Below are positions 35,099-47,615 of a stretch of 64,000 nucleotides of DNA, piece after piece. A program made the position numbers and the translations under genes. Position 1 is the first letter of the stretch. Every line of letters begins with the position of its first letter. This DNA comes from Molossus alvarezi (lineage: Eukaryota; Chordata; Mammalia; Chiroptera; Molossidae): NCBI GenBank assembly GCA_037176705.1, contig CM073891.1, positions 52,702,571 through 52,766,570 on the forward strand. Reading direction: 5' to 3'. The notes under the pieces are model-generated. The model made no database searches. It was not told the DNA's origin and saw only the letters and a program-made list of their open reading frames with translations.

Positions 35099-38000
35099 GC
35101 TTTCACTTTTTTATATCTTCCTCTATTTCTTTTTTCAATGATCTGCAGTTTTCTGCAATAGGTCCTTTATTTCTTTGGTTCAGTTTATTCCTTGGTGTCT
35201 TAATTTTTTTGCCGCGATAGTAAATGGGATTGTATTTTGAGTTTCTCTTTCTGTGAGTTCATCATTGGTGTCTAAGAATGCCGCCGAATTCTTGATGTTA
35301 ATTTTGTATCCTGCTACTTTGCCAAATTCATTAATTAAGACTAGTACATTTTTGATGGAGTCTTTGGGGTGTTCTACGTATAGTATTAAGTCGTCTGAAT
35401 AATGACAGTTTCACTTCCTCCTTTCCAATTTGGATCCCTTTTATTTTCTCTTCCTGTCTGATTGCTGTGGCTGAGAATTCCAGTACCATGTTAAATAAGA
35501 CTGGCGAAAGTGGGCATCCTTGTCTTGTTCCTGTTCTTAAGGGAAATGCTTTTAGTTTCTACCCATTGAGTATGATGTTGGCTGTAGGTCTTTCATATAT
35601 AGACTTAATTATGTCGAGATATGATCCCTCTATTCCCAGATTGCTCAGCGTTTTTATGAGAAATGGGTGCTGGATTTTGTTGATTGCTTTTTCAGCATCT
35701 ATTGATATGATCATATGATTTTTATCTTTCATTTTGTTTATGTGGTGTATCACATTTATTGATTTGTAAATACTGTACCAGTCTTGCATGCTTGGGATGA
35801 ATTCCACTTGGTCATGGTGAATAATTTTTTTGATGTATTGCTGGATTTGACTTACTAGTAGTTTTTTCATGATTTTGGCATCTATGTTCATCAGGGATAT
35901 TGGTCTGTAGTTTTCTTTCTTTGTAGTGTCTTTTTCTGGTTTTGGAATTAGAATTATGCTGACCTCATAAAATGAGTTTGGAAGTCTTTCTTCTTCTTGA
36001 ATTTTTGGAAATAGTTGAGGAGAATGGGTATTAGTTCTTCTTTGAAGGTTCGGTAAAATTCCCCTTGTAAGCCATCCAGGCATGAGCTTTGGTTTGCTGG
36101 GAGAGTCTTGATTACACCTTTAATTTTTTTGTTGTTGTTATTGGTTTGTTTGGGTTTTTTATCTCTTCCCGGTCCAGTTTTGGGGGACTATATGTTTCTA
36201 GAAATTGGTCCTATTTGCTGAGATGGTCAAATCTGTTGCTGTATAATTGTTCATAATATTTGTTAACAACCCTTTGTATTTCTGTGGTGTCAGTTTTTAT
36301 TTCTCCTCTTTCATTTCTGATTGTGTGTACTTGGGTTCTTTCTCTTTGTTTCTTGGTGAGTCTAGCTAAAGGTCCATCAATCTTATTTATCTTTTCAAAG
36401 AACCAGCTCTTTGTTTCATTGATCCTTTGAATTGTTTTTTTTTTTTGGTCTCCGTGTCATTTGTCTCTTCTCTGATCTTTACTATTACCTTCCTTCTACT
36501 TGCTCTGGGTTTTCTTTTTGTTTGCTTTCTAATTCTTTATGTTGTGAGGTTACATAGTTTATTAGAAATTATTCTTGCTTCATGAAGTAGGCCTGTAGTG
36601 CTATTTACTTCTCTCTCAGAACTGCTTTCACTGCATCCCATAGATTTTGTTTTTGTGTATTCATTTTCATTGGTTTTCAGGAAGTTTTTAATTTCTTCCT
36701 TGATCTCCATGGTGACCCATTTATTGTTCAATAACATGCTATTTAGCCTTCATGTTTCCAATGTCTTTGCATGTTTTTGTTGCAACTGATTTCTAGTTGC
36801 ATGCCATTGTGATCTGAGAAGATCATTGATATGATTGCAAACTTTTTGAACTTGTAGAGACTTAGTTCATGCCCTAACATGTGGTTTATCTTTGAAAATG
36901 TCCCATGTGCACTTGAGAAGAATGTGAATTCTTCAGTTTTGGGGTGTAACTCTCTGTAGAAATTTATTAAATCCATTTGATCTACCGCTTCATTTAGAGT
37001 CTCTGTTTCCTTGTTAATTTTTTTCTAGAGGATCTATCCAGTGATGTCAGTGAGGTATTGAAGTCTCCTTCTATGATTTTATTGCTATTGATTTCTCCTT
37101 TGTAGTCCTCCAGAAGATTTTTAATATATGTTGGTGCTCCTATATTGGGTGTATATATGTTTACCAAGGTTGTATCTTTCTGTTGGATAGATCCTTTCAC
37201 TATTATGTAGTGGCCTTCTTTGTCTCTAGTCATGACCTTCATTTTGAAATCTATTTTATCAGATATGAGTATTGCTACCCCATATCTTTTTATGCTTTCC
37301 TTTGCTTGAAAGATTTTTTTTCATCCGTTCACTTTCAACATATATGAGTATTTTGTTGTGAGGTGAGTATCTTGTAAACAACATATATGTGTGTCATACT
37401 TTCTTATCCATTCATCTACTCTGTGTATTTTTATCAGAGCATTCAAACCATTAACATTTAAGGTGATACTATATATGTACTTATTTATTGCCATTATTGT
37501 TTATTGTGGTTCTATTTTTCTTCCTATTTCTTCTACTAATTACAGTAGTCCTTTTAGTATATCTTGCAGTACTGGTTTGGTGTTAATATATTCCATGAGC
37601 CTTGTTTGGTCTGGAAAGATCTTTATCTGACCTTCTATTTTGAATGATAGCCTTGCTGGGTAGAGTAGTCTTGATCCAGATCCTTGTTTTTCATGACCTT
37701 GATTACCTCATGCAATTCCTTTCTGGCTTGTAGTGTTTCTGTTGAGAAGTCAGCTAGGAGCCTAATGTGGGTTCATTTGTAGATAACCTGTTGCTTATCT
37801 CTTGCTGCTTTTAGGATTCTCTCTTTATTTTTAATTTTGGGCACTTTGATTACTATGTGTCTTGGGATGGACCTGTTTGGGTTCTTCTTACTTGGGACAC
37901 TCTATGATTGAAGTCTCCTGCTATGGAGACTTCTGCCTTCACAAAATTAGGGAAGATTTTCGTCACTATTTCTTCACATATATTCTCTAACCCTTACTCA

Positions 38001-39243
38001 TTTTCTTGTTCTTTCGAGGCTCTTATGATGTGAATATTATTACAATTCCAGTTGTCCCACAGTTCTCTTAAGCTGTCTTCCTGTTTCTTAATTGTTTTTA
38101 CCTTTTGGTTTTCTGATTGGTTGATTTTTTCCACCCTGTCTTCTAATTCACTGATCCGGTCCTCTGCTTCCTCTACTCTGCTGTTTAGATCTTCCAATGT
38201 GTTCTTTATTTCTGATATGTCATTCCTCATTTCTTCTTGGTGGGTTTTGATTTTAATTGGTTGATTTTCAACATTGCTTTGTCTTTTCTCATGATGCTCA
38301 TGTCCTTACACATGCTGTTGAGCTTCCTCAAGATCATGGCTCTGAATTCTAGTTCTGTAAAATTGCTTAACAGAATTACCTCCTCAGACCTACCAGGCTC
38401 TATTCAGTGTCTGTTTTTTTTCCTTTCCCTGGTTATATGAGTTCTCTCCAGCTGCTTTCCTGTTGCTTGATACCAATAATTTGACTTTATTTTAGTTGTA
38501 ATTCCAGTTTGGTTCTGGGAGATGGTCTGGGTAGCTGCCATTCACTCTGCTGCCATTTTGGAATCCCTGGTGGTGCGACTATCTTAAAGGGTACCTTCTT
38601 GGGGATTTTCCAGATAAATTAGGATAATAAATAATTGGGGTCGAAGCCCTGAGTTTACATTTAACTCCCAGGTCAGAAGTAACTTCATCTTTGAGCTTCA
38701 ACTGGGCTTCACCTTTGCCTGAAGATGAATCGGAGGGAAGATGTGCAGGAGGCTGGGAGGGCTGAACATGCCTTGAGAAAGAGTGGAGGGAACTAAGGTG
38801 TTTGTCCTGAAGGAGAGAAGACTGGGGAGCCTGAGGTCTTGCATTAAAGTGGCTTTCTGGGGAGGGGACAGACAACCCCTTCAGTTACCTGAGAGCCAGT
38901 CAAGTCCAATCAGAAATAACAAGAGCAGATTCTGGTCCAGTGTAAGAGCTTGTTCATCTCAGGGCTGCTGGCCTGTGAGGACGGAGCTGGCACAGAGCCC
39001 CAGTCAGGGTGTAGGGAGGGCTTTCCTGTGCTGGGTCAGGCTGCACCGTAAGGCTTCTCCCAGCCAGTACAAAACAGTCTCATGCAATTTATGGCTTCAG
39101 TTTCCCAGCCTTGTCCCCCACAGGCAGAGATTACTGCTTGTTAAAACTAAATAAACAAAAACTTCTGGAAGTCAGGAACCAGGTTGCTTGTATCTCCTTC
39201 CCCAACAATCAGCAGAGGGAAACACAGTGCTGGGTAAATCCTT

Positions 39244-39395
39244 GTTGGATGGATGAATGGGTGGGTGGATGGATGGGTAGATGAGTGCATGGATGTATGG
39301 GTGGAAGTACGGATGTATGGATAGGTGGGTTGGTTGGTGAATGGATGGGTGATGGGTGGATAGATGGATGGATGAGTAAGTGGATGAATGAAAGC
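39244..39395 (+). repeat. (TGGA)n-type tetranucleotide array
   Basis: Imperfect 4-bp repeat 'ggatggatgaatgggtgggt'. It follows an L2-like 3' end ('ctggaagtcaggaaccaggt'). Confidence 0.9.
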
Positions 39396-41056
39396 AGTGC
39401 TCTATTAGGGCAGCAATTCTTAAACTTTAGAAGCATGAGACTCACCTCACTGGACATGTTAAATTACAGAGTGTGGGGTGTATCCCAGAGTTCCTGAGTC
39501 AGGATGTCTGGGGTGGGCTGGAGGATCTGTGTCTCTAACAAGTTTCCTGGTAATGTTGCTGCTGCTACTGCAGGGACCACATTTTGAGACCCTGAAATTG
39601 AAGAGGGTTGGTTTCCAGTGTCTTGGACGAGTGTTGGTCTGGGGAAGGCAGTCCAGGAGGCAAGAAGATTTCTGAGCATTGAGCCTGGAGGCAGCAGCAA
39701 AGATGGGGCAGGATTCAGAGCCCCTAGCTGCCTCTTTTCTGACTTTTTCTTACATTGTTGTGTATCCTTTGCAATCCTTTTTTCCTTCTTCCAATCTCTC
39801 CCTCTCTTTCTCTATCTTGCTCAAATTTTCTACACCTGTCTCTCTCCAACACCTTTACAAATGAGGAAGTTGAGGCTTCCCGAAGGGAGATGGCAAACCC
39901 AGCACCACCCAACTAAGAGGCAGAGCTGAGAACTGAGTCCGGGTCTCTGACTCTGCACCCTGGGTTCTTCGCAGCATGGCTCAGAAGTTTCCCGGGTCCT
40001 GGTAAGGGCACCATCGATTCCTGGTGGCGCCAGGGTGCCACTGGAGGGGAGGGTGAAGCAGGGCTTGCAGCAAAGTGACATTTACTGGCAAATGGCCTGA
40101 CCTAGAGGGACCCAGAGGACTTACTCTGCTTTCTTTGTACTTCCTGGGTCTGATCTGGGTAAAAAAGCACTCTGGGGACTGAATCACACATGATTCTTGA
40201 TTCACAGAGACATAAAAGTGTGAACCTAGACAAACACAGTCTTATAGCTCAAACATGTAATCCAGAAGTGGAAAAATCTCTTTTCAAGTATCCTCCCAGT
40301 CCATAAATGTATTAATAACGTACCACCCTTATAACGAACATAAAAAGGAACATTTTTACAGTAAAAGCACAAACATATTTGTTGAGCTCCCTTCCTTTTG
40401 GGTTTGGCCCAGGCTTGCTCTGCAAGACAGTGAGGGAGGGTTTGGACCTGGCCCCTGGGTAGGGAACTCGGGATCCACAGGGGAGACAACACGTGAAAGG
40501 AGCCAGTATAGATGTGGGCACAGATAATGGTCTCGTAGCTCATTCGGAGAGCTCAAGAAGGGCTGCCTGGAGGAGGTGGCACTCATCTGATTCTTAGAGG
40601 AGGAGCAGCATATATGTAGATAGGTAAGGAAGGGAGGGAATGGCCTTCCAGGCAGCAGGAAGGTGCAGGAACATGAGGTGGTGCAGTGTTCAGGAGAATA
40701 ACTAGATACTAGAGTTCAGTGGGTCACTCTGTGGGGGTCCCTGGGTCATTAGGAGATGCTGGGCAGAGCTATGGCCTGAGATGGTGGTGAAGCTTGCTTG
40801 GTCAGGGGCAGAGGGACGTCCCTCTCTCTGCTCTGTGAGTTTCCTGTAAGCAAGGCCTCTCATACTTATAGACAGTTCTTAGGGATCTGGTCATAACTGT
40901 GGCAGAAGTGGGCGCCATGCTGAGGAGACACACCCTGCCCACTCTGCCTTGTGGCCATGCCCTGGGGTTTTACTGGAGGGCAGAACACACGGCTGGAGGC
41001 CATTCCCCAGACCTGCTCAGGGTCCAAGAGCCAACTCATGACACCTTACAGGAGGG

Positions 41057-41125
41057 AATAATGATGGATGGATGGATCGATGGACAGACTGCTGGCTGGA
41101 TGGGTGGGTGATTGGTTCAGATGGA
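41057..41125 (+). repeat. Short (GGAT)n-type repeat
   Basis: 'gatggatggatggatcgatg' and 'ctggatgggtgggtg'. Imperfect. Confidence 0.7.
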
Positions 41126-41856
41126 CAGAAACATGGCCTCTGTCCTCATCCTGGGCTCCCATTTTGTTCCAGCACTATCATTTCATTCCACATTTCTTAT
41201 CACAATTTTTATGAGGCATGGCTGACATAAACCACAGAAACCTGAAATGTACAGAGGATTAAAGCATATATATCTATAGCCATCAATAAGTTCACATACA
41301 GAACAGTTCCAACTTCCCAGGAGGCCACTATCTCCTCCCTTACTGTGCATGACAACATCACCTAATCAAGGACACCAGCCCACCATGCTTCTAGTGTGAG
41401 TCATGAGTGACCTGCCACACACTCAACCTCTAGGCCCACAGTTATCCTGGGTCTCCTTGCCCATCCACATGAGCTAGACCTCGAACCCTGTCCACTCTGC
41501 CTTACTTCTGTCCCTGTCCTTCTGCTCCCACTCTTCAGTCTCAGCCTGGATTTGTGTAGCAGCCACCAGGGGTTCTGCCTCTGGCCACTCCCTGGTCAGG
41601 TCTCTTCCCCACACCTCCCTGTCCTCCTGAGAGGCTCCTGGCAGACGTTGATTTCTGGGAAGTGAGGAGGCAGTCACTGCTGGTCCAGCTGATCCCTGTG
41701 GTTCTTAGAGGCTGAGGGTCAGCCAGTTCCTGGTGACCGATCACGTGCACCCCAAGGACCACAAGGCTCTTCCTGGGACCCCAAGGATAAGAATGGTGAG
41801 GGCAGGCAGTGTGCTGGGAGAACATGGCCCAATTGTTCCAGAAATGTCCCTTATGC

Positions 41857-42088
41857 CCTGGCCAGTTTGGCTCAGCGGTTAGAGCATTGGTCTGCGGTCC
41901 GGAGAGACCCGGGTTCTGTTCCCGCTAAGGGCACGTACTTCGGTTGCAGTTTGTCCCCGGCCCTGGTTGGTCGTGCGGGTGGCAGCCACTCGATGTTTCT
42001 CTCTCTCTCCCCCTTCCTCTCTCTCCTTCCAACTCTGTACAAAAATGGAAAAATATCCTCGGGTGAGGATGAAAAAAAAAAAAAAAAG
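41857..42088 (+). mobile_element. Young Ves SINE with clear target-site duplication
   Basis: A near-consensus copy: 'gccctggccagtttggctca' head, 'ctcgggtgaggatg' tail and a 16-base A-run. It is flanked by the direct repeat 'agaaatgtcccttat'. The most recent-looking insertion in the window. Confidence 0.93.
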
Positions 42089-42524
42089 AAATGTCCCTTA
42101 TAAAATGTGGATACAACCCAATGGAGAAGAGAAATAGGAGAATATAGCCCAAACAAAGGGCGGGAAATGAAATTTGGGTGTGGCAGCCCTTGAGAGGGTC
42201 TGTTGGACAAAGGGCTCTCTGGAAATGCCCTCAGGCCTCGCTTCCATCCCCACCCCTCCACACACCAGGCAGAATCAAAATGCAGGTTCTCAGGCCAGAT
42301 GAGAGTAGAGACAGTTGCTGGTGACATTTGCCAACACTTTCTTCACTGTTTTGAAAAGTTTTCAGAGTGTACTCCTGATACCCCCATGTTTGGCTCATTT
42401 CTGCTATTTTGCCACCTGTGGTCCTCGCTGCCCCTCCTTTGAAAATTTTCCTTGATTCACTCCAATAAAGGTGGTTGCGTGCCCTGCTCTGTGCTGTGAT
42501 CCCCATGGATTGTGCCGCCCGAAC

Positions 42525-42640
42525 ACACACCTAGACTGGGAACCCCTGGGGGCAGAGACCTGGTCACATTCACCACTGCATTGCTGGTTCAGGTCCTGGC
42601 ACAAAGCAGGTACTCAGAAGTTTTCCAGATCCTGGACAGG
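42525..42640 (+). mobile_element. L2 3' end fragment
   Basis: 'ctagactgggaacccctggg', 'ggcagagacctggtcacatt' and 'cctggcacaaagcaggtact' match the L2 3' end pattern. Confidence 0.65.
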
Positions 42641-43660
42641 GCATCAGTTTTTGGCAATGCCAGCGCATGGTGTAGGGGGAATGACTGAATGAATCCACAG
42701 TGCCTGAGAGGGCACAGCTGCATCCTTGAAGAAAGAACCACGTGGAGTCACTGCACAGAAGTTACCGAGCCACGGTCATGTCGCCCACACTGCTAGCCCT
42801 GTGGAGATGTAGGAACACCCTGGACCACGGAACCGAGTGTGCCCTGAGCATAGGCACTGTCACAGATGGAATAATCAGGGGCAGGCGAGCTCCAGAAGGG
42901 CTCAGTTGGTTGAAAAAGGCCTCGTGGAGAAGGTGGACGCTCACAGGGCTTTGAAGGTTGGAGGGTGTGGGTGTGTATACAGCAGGAGAAGGAAAGGCAT
43001 TTCTGGAAGGGGCCCAGAAGGATCAAGTCCAGAAGGTCAACCCAGTTACTCATTCATTATTCATTATTCATTCAGTTATTCATCCAACGCCTGTGCTCCA
43101 GTCCCTGTGGGAGGTACCTGCACACTAATGGAGTGATGAACAGGTAGCTGTTCTGGTGGAGCTTCCACTCGGGAGTGCAGGCCATTGTGCCATTACAGTC
43201 AAACGTGCAGAGTGTTGCAGCAGAAGTACAGCTTGTTAAGTGGGAGCATCAAGATGGGCTTCCTGGAGGAAGTGGCCCTTCAGCTGATACAGAATAAAAT
43301 GAAGGTTGGTTCTGTATCACTTCGGGCTCCCTGTGGCACTTGCACTCAGCCTGTGCTGATGGATAGGAGTTTAGCCATATAGTCTGTTACTCCCTGTCCA
43401 ATCCCCTTCAATCCACTGTATTGCACTGAGGAGAAAGTCACAGTTGGGGGCTAGTATGACTTGAGAGCCCCTTTAATTCTCGCTAGTCTCCCCTTGTAAC
43501 CCAGAGGCTGTTCTGCAGGCAACCTTTGTGAGTTAAAATTTAATAAACACTGCTTGATTTTCTGTTTTATTGTTTAATGACTTTTCTTTTGTGGCAGGGG
43601 AACTGATTTGCCACTTCTGGGAATGAAGCTCCATTGCCTTTCAAATATAAGTGAACTTGC

Positions 43661-43840
43661 CCTGGCTGGTGGCTCAGTTGGTTGGAGCATCATCTCGTAC
43701 ACTACAGGTTAGGGGTTCAATCCCTGGTCGGAGCACATACAGGAGACAACTGATGGACATTTCTCTCTCACATCGAATTTTCTTACTCTCCCTCTCTCAA
43801 AATCATAAAAATACATGTCCTTGGGTAAAGATTAAAAAAT
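43661..43840 (+). mobile_element. Ves SINE, shortened
   Basis: 'gccctggctggtggctcagt', 'ggttcaatccctggtcggag', then straight to 'aggagacaactgatggacat' and the CT-rich tail. The middle is deleted. Confidence 0.8.
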
Positions 43841-44093
43841 AAATCTATGTGTGAATGTGTGTGTGAATTTAAATGTAATAGAACCATGAGTGGGTGTGTA
43901 GGGTGTTCTTCCTCTTGCCCTGGAATCAAACACCAGGCCCAGTTGTGGACACAGAGGTACTAAGTGCCGTTAGTGATGGGCCTGTTCACTCACGTAGGAC
44001 TTCCACGTCCTAATCTCCACCCCCAACACACACACTGAATATTGGGAGGGCAGAGTCAGCAAAAATCAATGAGCTTTCCAAGACAATCAATTG

Positions 44094-44165
44094 GCTGTGT
44101 ATATACATGAATATATACATATATATGTATGTGTGCATATATGTATGCATACATATAAATATATT
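44094..44165 (+). repeat. AT/GT-rich simple repeat
   Basis: 'tatatacatatatatgtatg' and similar alternating purine-pyrimidine sequence. Low complexity. Confidence 0.85.
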
Positions 44166-45021
44166 ACCTCCTCCCCTGGTTGGCTTATAAACATTTGGCA
44201 GGATGCTTCCCAAGGTTTGTCCTACTTTTTCTACTTTTCTCACTTTATTTTTCTCTCTAGGGTGAACCCCTCTTGTCCCATAGGTAACCCCAAATACCCC
44301 TCCAGGCAGACCACAGCCCTGAGCTGTGGGCATGAATTCTCAGCTGTCACTTGGATATGTCTAACCCCCCAGACCACACAACTTCCCGGCCAGTGCAGAG
44401 AAAGTGGGGCCGTGGGGCTCAGCAGGGCCATGATCTGGGATGATTCCTCGGCAACAGGACTTCGTGGTACTGCCCAGGGGAACATCACCTGAGGTTGGTT
44501 GGGTATATGTTTGAGGTGTCAATGCTTGAACCAGCAGAGAGAGGAATGGATAGGACACAGGGCAGAGAGGGGGATGCCAAACATGGTCTGGATGTGAGGG
44601 GACAGATGTGATGAGATGAGGACCACAGAGGCTTTGGTGGGGGGAGGATGGAGAACTGTGTGCTGAGCACTTTGAGTTGGAGGTGTCTTCTGGAAAGCCA
44701 GGCAGGAAACAGGTCTGGAGGTTCTGAGGAGAGGTGGGAGCTAGAGGTGGATTACATTAAGCAGAGCTCCTGTTGTGATATAAATCCCATATCAAAATGG
44801 GAGTGAAATTATTCAAACTTAAAATAAATGCAAGTCTGTACAAAGGCTGTTGCATGATAAACAGGCAAACCTCCCATTCACATTCTCTGACCCCGTGGCA
44901 AAGGGGGCTGTGGAGGCCAGGAGACTGGGGGCTGAAGCAGGAACCCGGAGAGCTTGACGCCCTGTCAACACTGCCAGTGTGAGCAGTAAGGAAAACTAGG
45001 ACTCAGTTCTACTCCAACTCA

Positions 45022-45027
45022 TTTATT
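45022..45027 (-). terminator. Candidate poly(A) signal of the copy B gene
   Basis: AATAAA on the minus strand (tttatt on plus) about 860 nt beyond the stop of the terminal exon. The intervening sequence has no repeats that I recognise and would be the 3' UTR. The position is reasonable for a mammalian 3' UTR, but AATAAA is common by chance. Confidence 0.4.
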
Positions 45028-45882
45028 ACAGTTCCAGCCTCATGTTCCAGGATCAATGTCTATGTAATACACAGCCCACAGCACTCCTGAAGTAGACCGT
45101 GTTAACATTCCCACCTCTTTCTCAGTATATCCACCCAAAGGATAAGAGTCTTTCAAAAACCAGCATCACCAGGTGTGGTACATCCCAGGAAGAGCGCCTT
45201 CCCTGCACAGCAGGAAACAGGGTCGGGAACTGGCCACATCCCAGCAGGTGCAGCTCCCAATGGACAAGAATGACTCCCAGTGGAGCAGGGACAGGTGGGT
45301 CCCCTCAAAGCACAGATGTTCCACATGAGTGTGGGCACACACATAAGGGTGTCCCCAATATGTACACTTTACCAACAGATAACTCGATTTTCACTACTTT
45401 ACAGGTTTAACTGGTTGGAAACAATGGGACCACAGGACTGGCTGGGGTCACTCTTGGTTAACAGTGAGCGTGACTCGAGGGGTTCACCCAGGGCCTCCAG
45501 ATCTTTGTAGTTTGGCTGGTCTGGGCTTCTCCTAGGATCCTATGGCTTCTGGGAGAGGGAGTTTCCAGACCCACAAGGGCTCAGCCCTGTGAGCATGCGT
45601 ACATGTGCGTACACCAACATGCACCCTCACGCATGCTTTTACGGAGCCAACACGGTCCACACAAGTGTCCGACAGGACACAATATCATAGCGGCTGCTGT
45701 GGGGAGTCTGTTTTATCATTGAGCATTGAGCACCCCCAGGCAAGGGGACTTGTTTGAAAGATGCCAGGAGTTGGAGGCTGGAGACACACATCACACACCT
45801 GGGAGTGTAACCCTTTAGAGCCTGGCCCAGTGTTTCCTCTGACAGAGCAAATGGAAGGAATGCACAGGAAGCCTCTCTTCAT

Positions 45883-46160
45883 CTAAAACCTTTTCCCTCC
45901 ACCACAGGCGGACAGGACAGGCCCACAGTCCTCAGAAGGTGCACTGGTAGCTGTAAGGTTCCGGAGATGCTGGTCCAGGAGAGGGTCACACACAGCCATA
46001 CTGGTACCACACCGTCCGCTTGTGACACTGGGCTCTGGGGACACGGGTGTGCTCTGTGAGTTGTTCCCATGACTGCAGTCCTGAGGGGCCCGGCTGGTGT
46101 GGGGAGCGAAGTCGGAGACCTGCCCTGGCTCCTTGCAGGGCGCCCCTCGCTGTGGTGTGT
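45883..46160 (-). CDS. CCDC88C: Daple-like terminal exon, truncated and frameshifted at the PDZ ligand
   Basis: Acceptor CTTGGCCAG joins the 50,013 exon in frame (K G|AC ACA ...). The reading frame GAPCKEPGQVSDFAPHTSRA then PQDCSHGNNSQSTPVSPEP aligns with the last residues of Daple ([20 protein letters not shown]...ASPEPGGDPQ). After SPEP a one-base indel shifts the frame. The family ending TVWYEYGCV-stop is still in the DNA as TVWYQYGCV-stop in another frame (stop near 45,999), while the continuing frame runs on for about 48 unrelated residues to a stop at 45,883-45,885. Most of the Daple C-terminal region, including its G-alpha-binding motif, is not found upstream, so the exon looks truncated at its 5' side. 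Confidence 0.8.
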
Positions 46161-47397
46161 CTGGCCAAGACAACTGATCTCTTTAGCAGTCACAATCCAC
46201 TTTGGCTGGAACTTGTCTTAGAACTGGGGTCTGGAGGAGGGATTCACTGGGGGTCACAGGCTTTAGGTATTGGGTTTTGTTTGAGTCTCAGGAATGAAGG
46301 GGAAACAGCAGGAAGAGACTGAGAAGGAAACAGGACTAGAAATCTTTCTGTTCTGAAGAAGGCAGAGGCTCTTCAGGAGAAGATGGGCCGGCAGGGGATG
46401 ACCAGCACCACAGGCGTTTATAGAAAGTCGGGTGGGCCGCTGTGGACTTGTCTTTCTTGTTGCTGTTGCTTCTGTAAAACGGATTTTTTTTGTGCCAGGT
46501 TGCTAAATTGTTATCCCCCGGATAATCCAAGAGAGGAAGAAAAAGAACAAAACAAAACAGCAAATGAATGAAAAGAGTAATAACAAATGGCGCTACATCA
46601 GCTGAGTGTACTCGGGAACCAGAATCCTGTGCAGCCCAGGAGAGACAAGACCCAGGGCACCACCAGAATCAGGGCTGGGGAATCACTGATGCTCTGACTC
46701 AATTTAAGGAAGTTCATGTCATCTTTGTGCCCAATGCTTTACTTAGCACAAGAGGAGAATCCTACATTGCTCAAGGAGCTAATGTGTTTGACTATTTTTT
46801 GATTTCAATGTGTTACATTATTAAACAAGAATATTCATTAATTTAGAACCCAGCTTTTTCTTACTTATTCGTTTTAATGACAGGCTCCTTGACAAGTTGG
46901 CTCACACACAACTCTAGTTCTTCTTTCAAGAACTTGGGAACATTTAAAAATCTGATTCTGGCCTGTTGGACTGAAATAGTCTCCCTGAACTATTCACTCA
47001 TAATTCTTGTCGATCTACAATGACCTCTACTGGCAGGATTAGTTTGGAAATCATGAAAATACTTCTCTTTGAATCAAAACACCCACAATATCAAGAATTA
47101 TTTCCGTTGAGATCCCTATGCATCCTCTACCCCAAAAGTACACTTTATGACCTTTAAATTATAGAGTCTTATCAGAGCAAATAATTGGTGTACCTGATCA
47201 TGTCAGGTACATTAACACAACTTACTTACCTGATTTCTGAGTTAGGATTCAAGGCCATAGCAGAACCTGCCTTATTTCTTCCTCCACAGCACCACCCAGT
47301 GGCCACAGCTCACACCACAGGATAAGGGACCCTGTGTTCAGGGCTGGTGCCCAGGTTTGTTCAGCATCTTCTGGGACCACAGCAGCTTTAGCTGCAG

Positions 47398-47615
47398 GCA
47401 GTGCTCACAGTGGTTAAGAGCCCAGGCTCTGTAATCTGTCAGACCTGTGTTCAAATCCCAGCTCAAACACTTCTTCCCTGGGCAAGTGCTTAACCTTGTC
47501 AAGCCTCACTTTCCCAGCTCTGGAAAGGGGACAGGAATCATGCTCACCTCACATGGTAGTTAGAATGAAATGAGTTAGATACAGCATGTAAAGTAGTGTA
47601 GGGTGGTGCGAAAGA
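47398..47615 (+). mobile_element. MIR element
   Basis: 'cacagtggttaagagcccag', 'gtgttcaaatcccagctcaa', 'gggcaagtgcttaaccttgt' and 'atgaaatgagttagatacag' follow the MIR consensus over its core and tail. Confidence 0.85.

Larger units (their letters stand above)
33110..38575 (-). mobile_element. LINE-1, near full coding length, decayed
   Basis: Minus-strand L1. The 3' end is near 33.1-33.4 kb (the reverse complement of the L1 3' end also seen at 4.94-5.22 kb). The reverse transcriptase core is in an open segment at 35,559-36,083 containing [20 protein letters not shown]. The endonuclease region is at 36.7-37.2 kb (LVNIYTPNIGAPTYIKNLLE). The ORF1 coiled coil is at 37,994-38,230 (LNSRVEEAEDRISELEDRVE). 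Frames are broken by stops and frameshifts, and a SINE (34,853-35,098) and a solo-LTR-like element (33,812-34,281) interrupt it. Non-functional. It separates copy B's 3' end from copy A's promoter. Confidence 0.93.
38576..43660. other. Intergenic sequence
   Basis: Moderate GC, with the (TGGA)n array, one young SINE and L2-like fragments. No open frame with recognisable protein similarity. Confidence 0.55.

Noticed and set aside
35559..36083. Reverse transcriptase-like open frame as a host gene
   Set aside because: It is the RT segment of a decayed LINE-1 with frames broken on both sides.
39244..39395. Possible CRISPR-like or satellite array
   Set aside because: Plain tetranucleotide microsatellite with no spacer structure.
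41870..41950. tRNA-like A and B boxes
   Set aside because: Part of the Ves SINE head, followed by the SINE body and tail with a target-site duplication. Not a tRNA gene.
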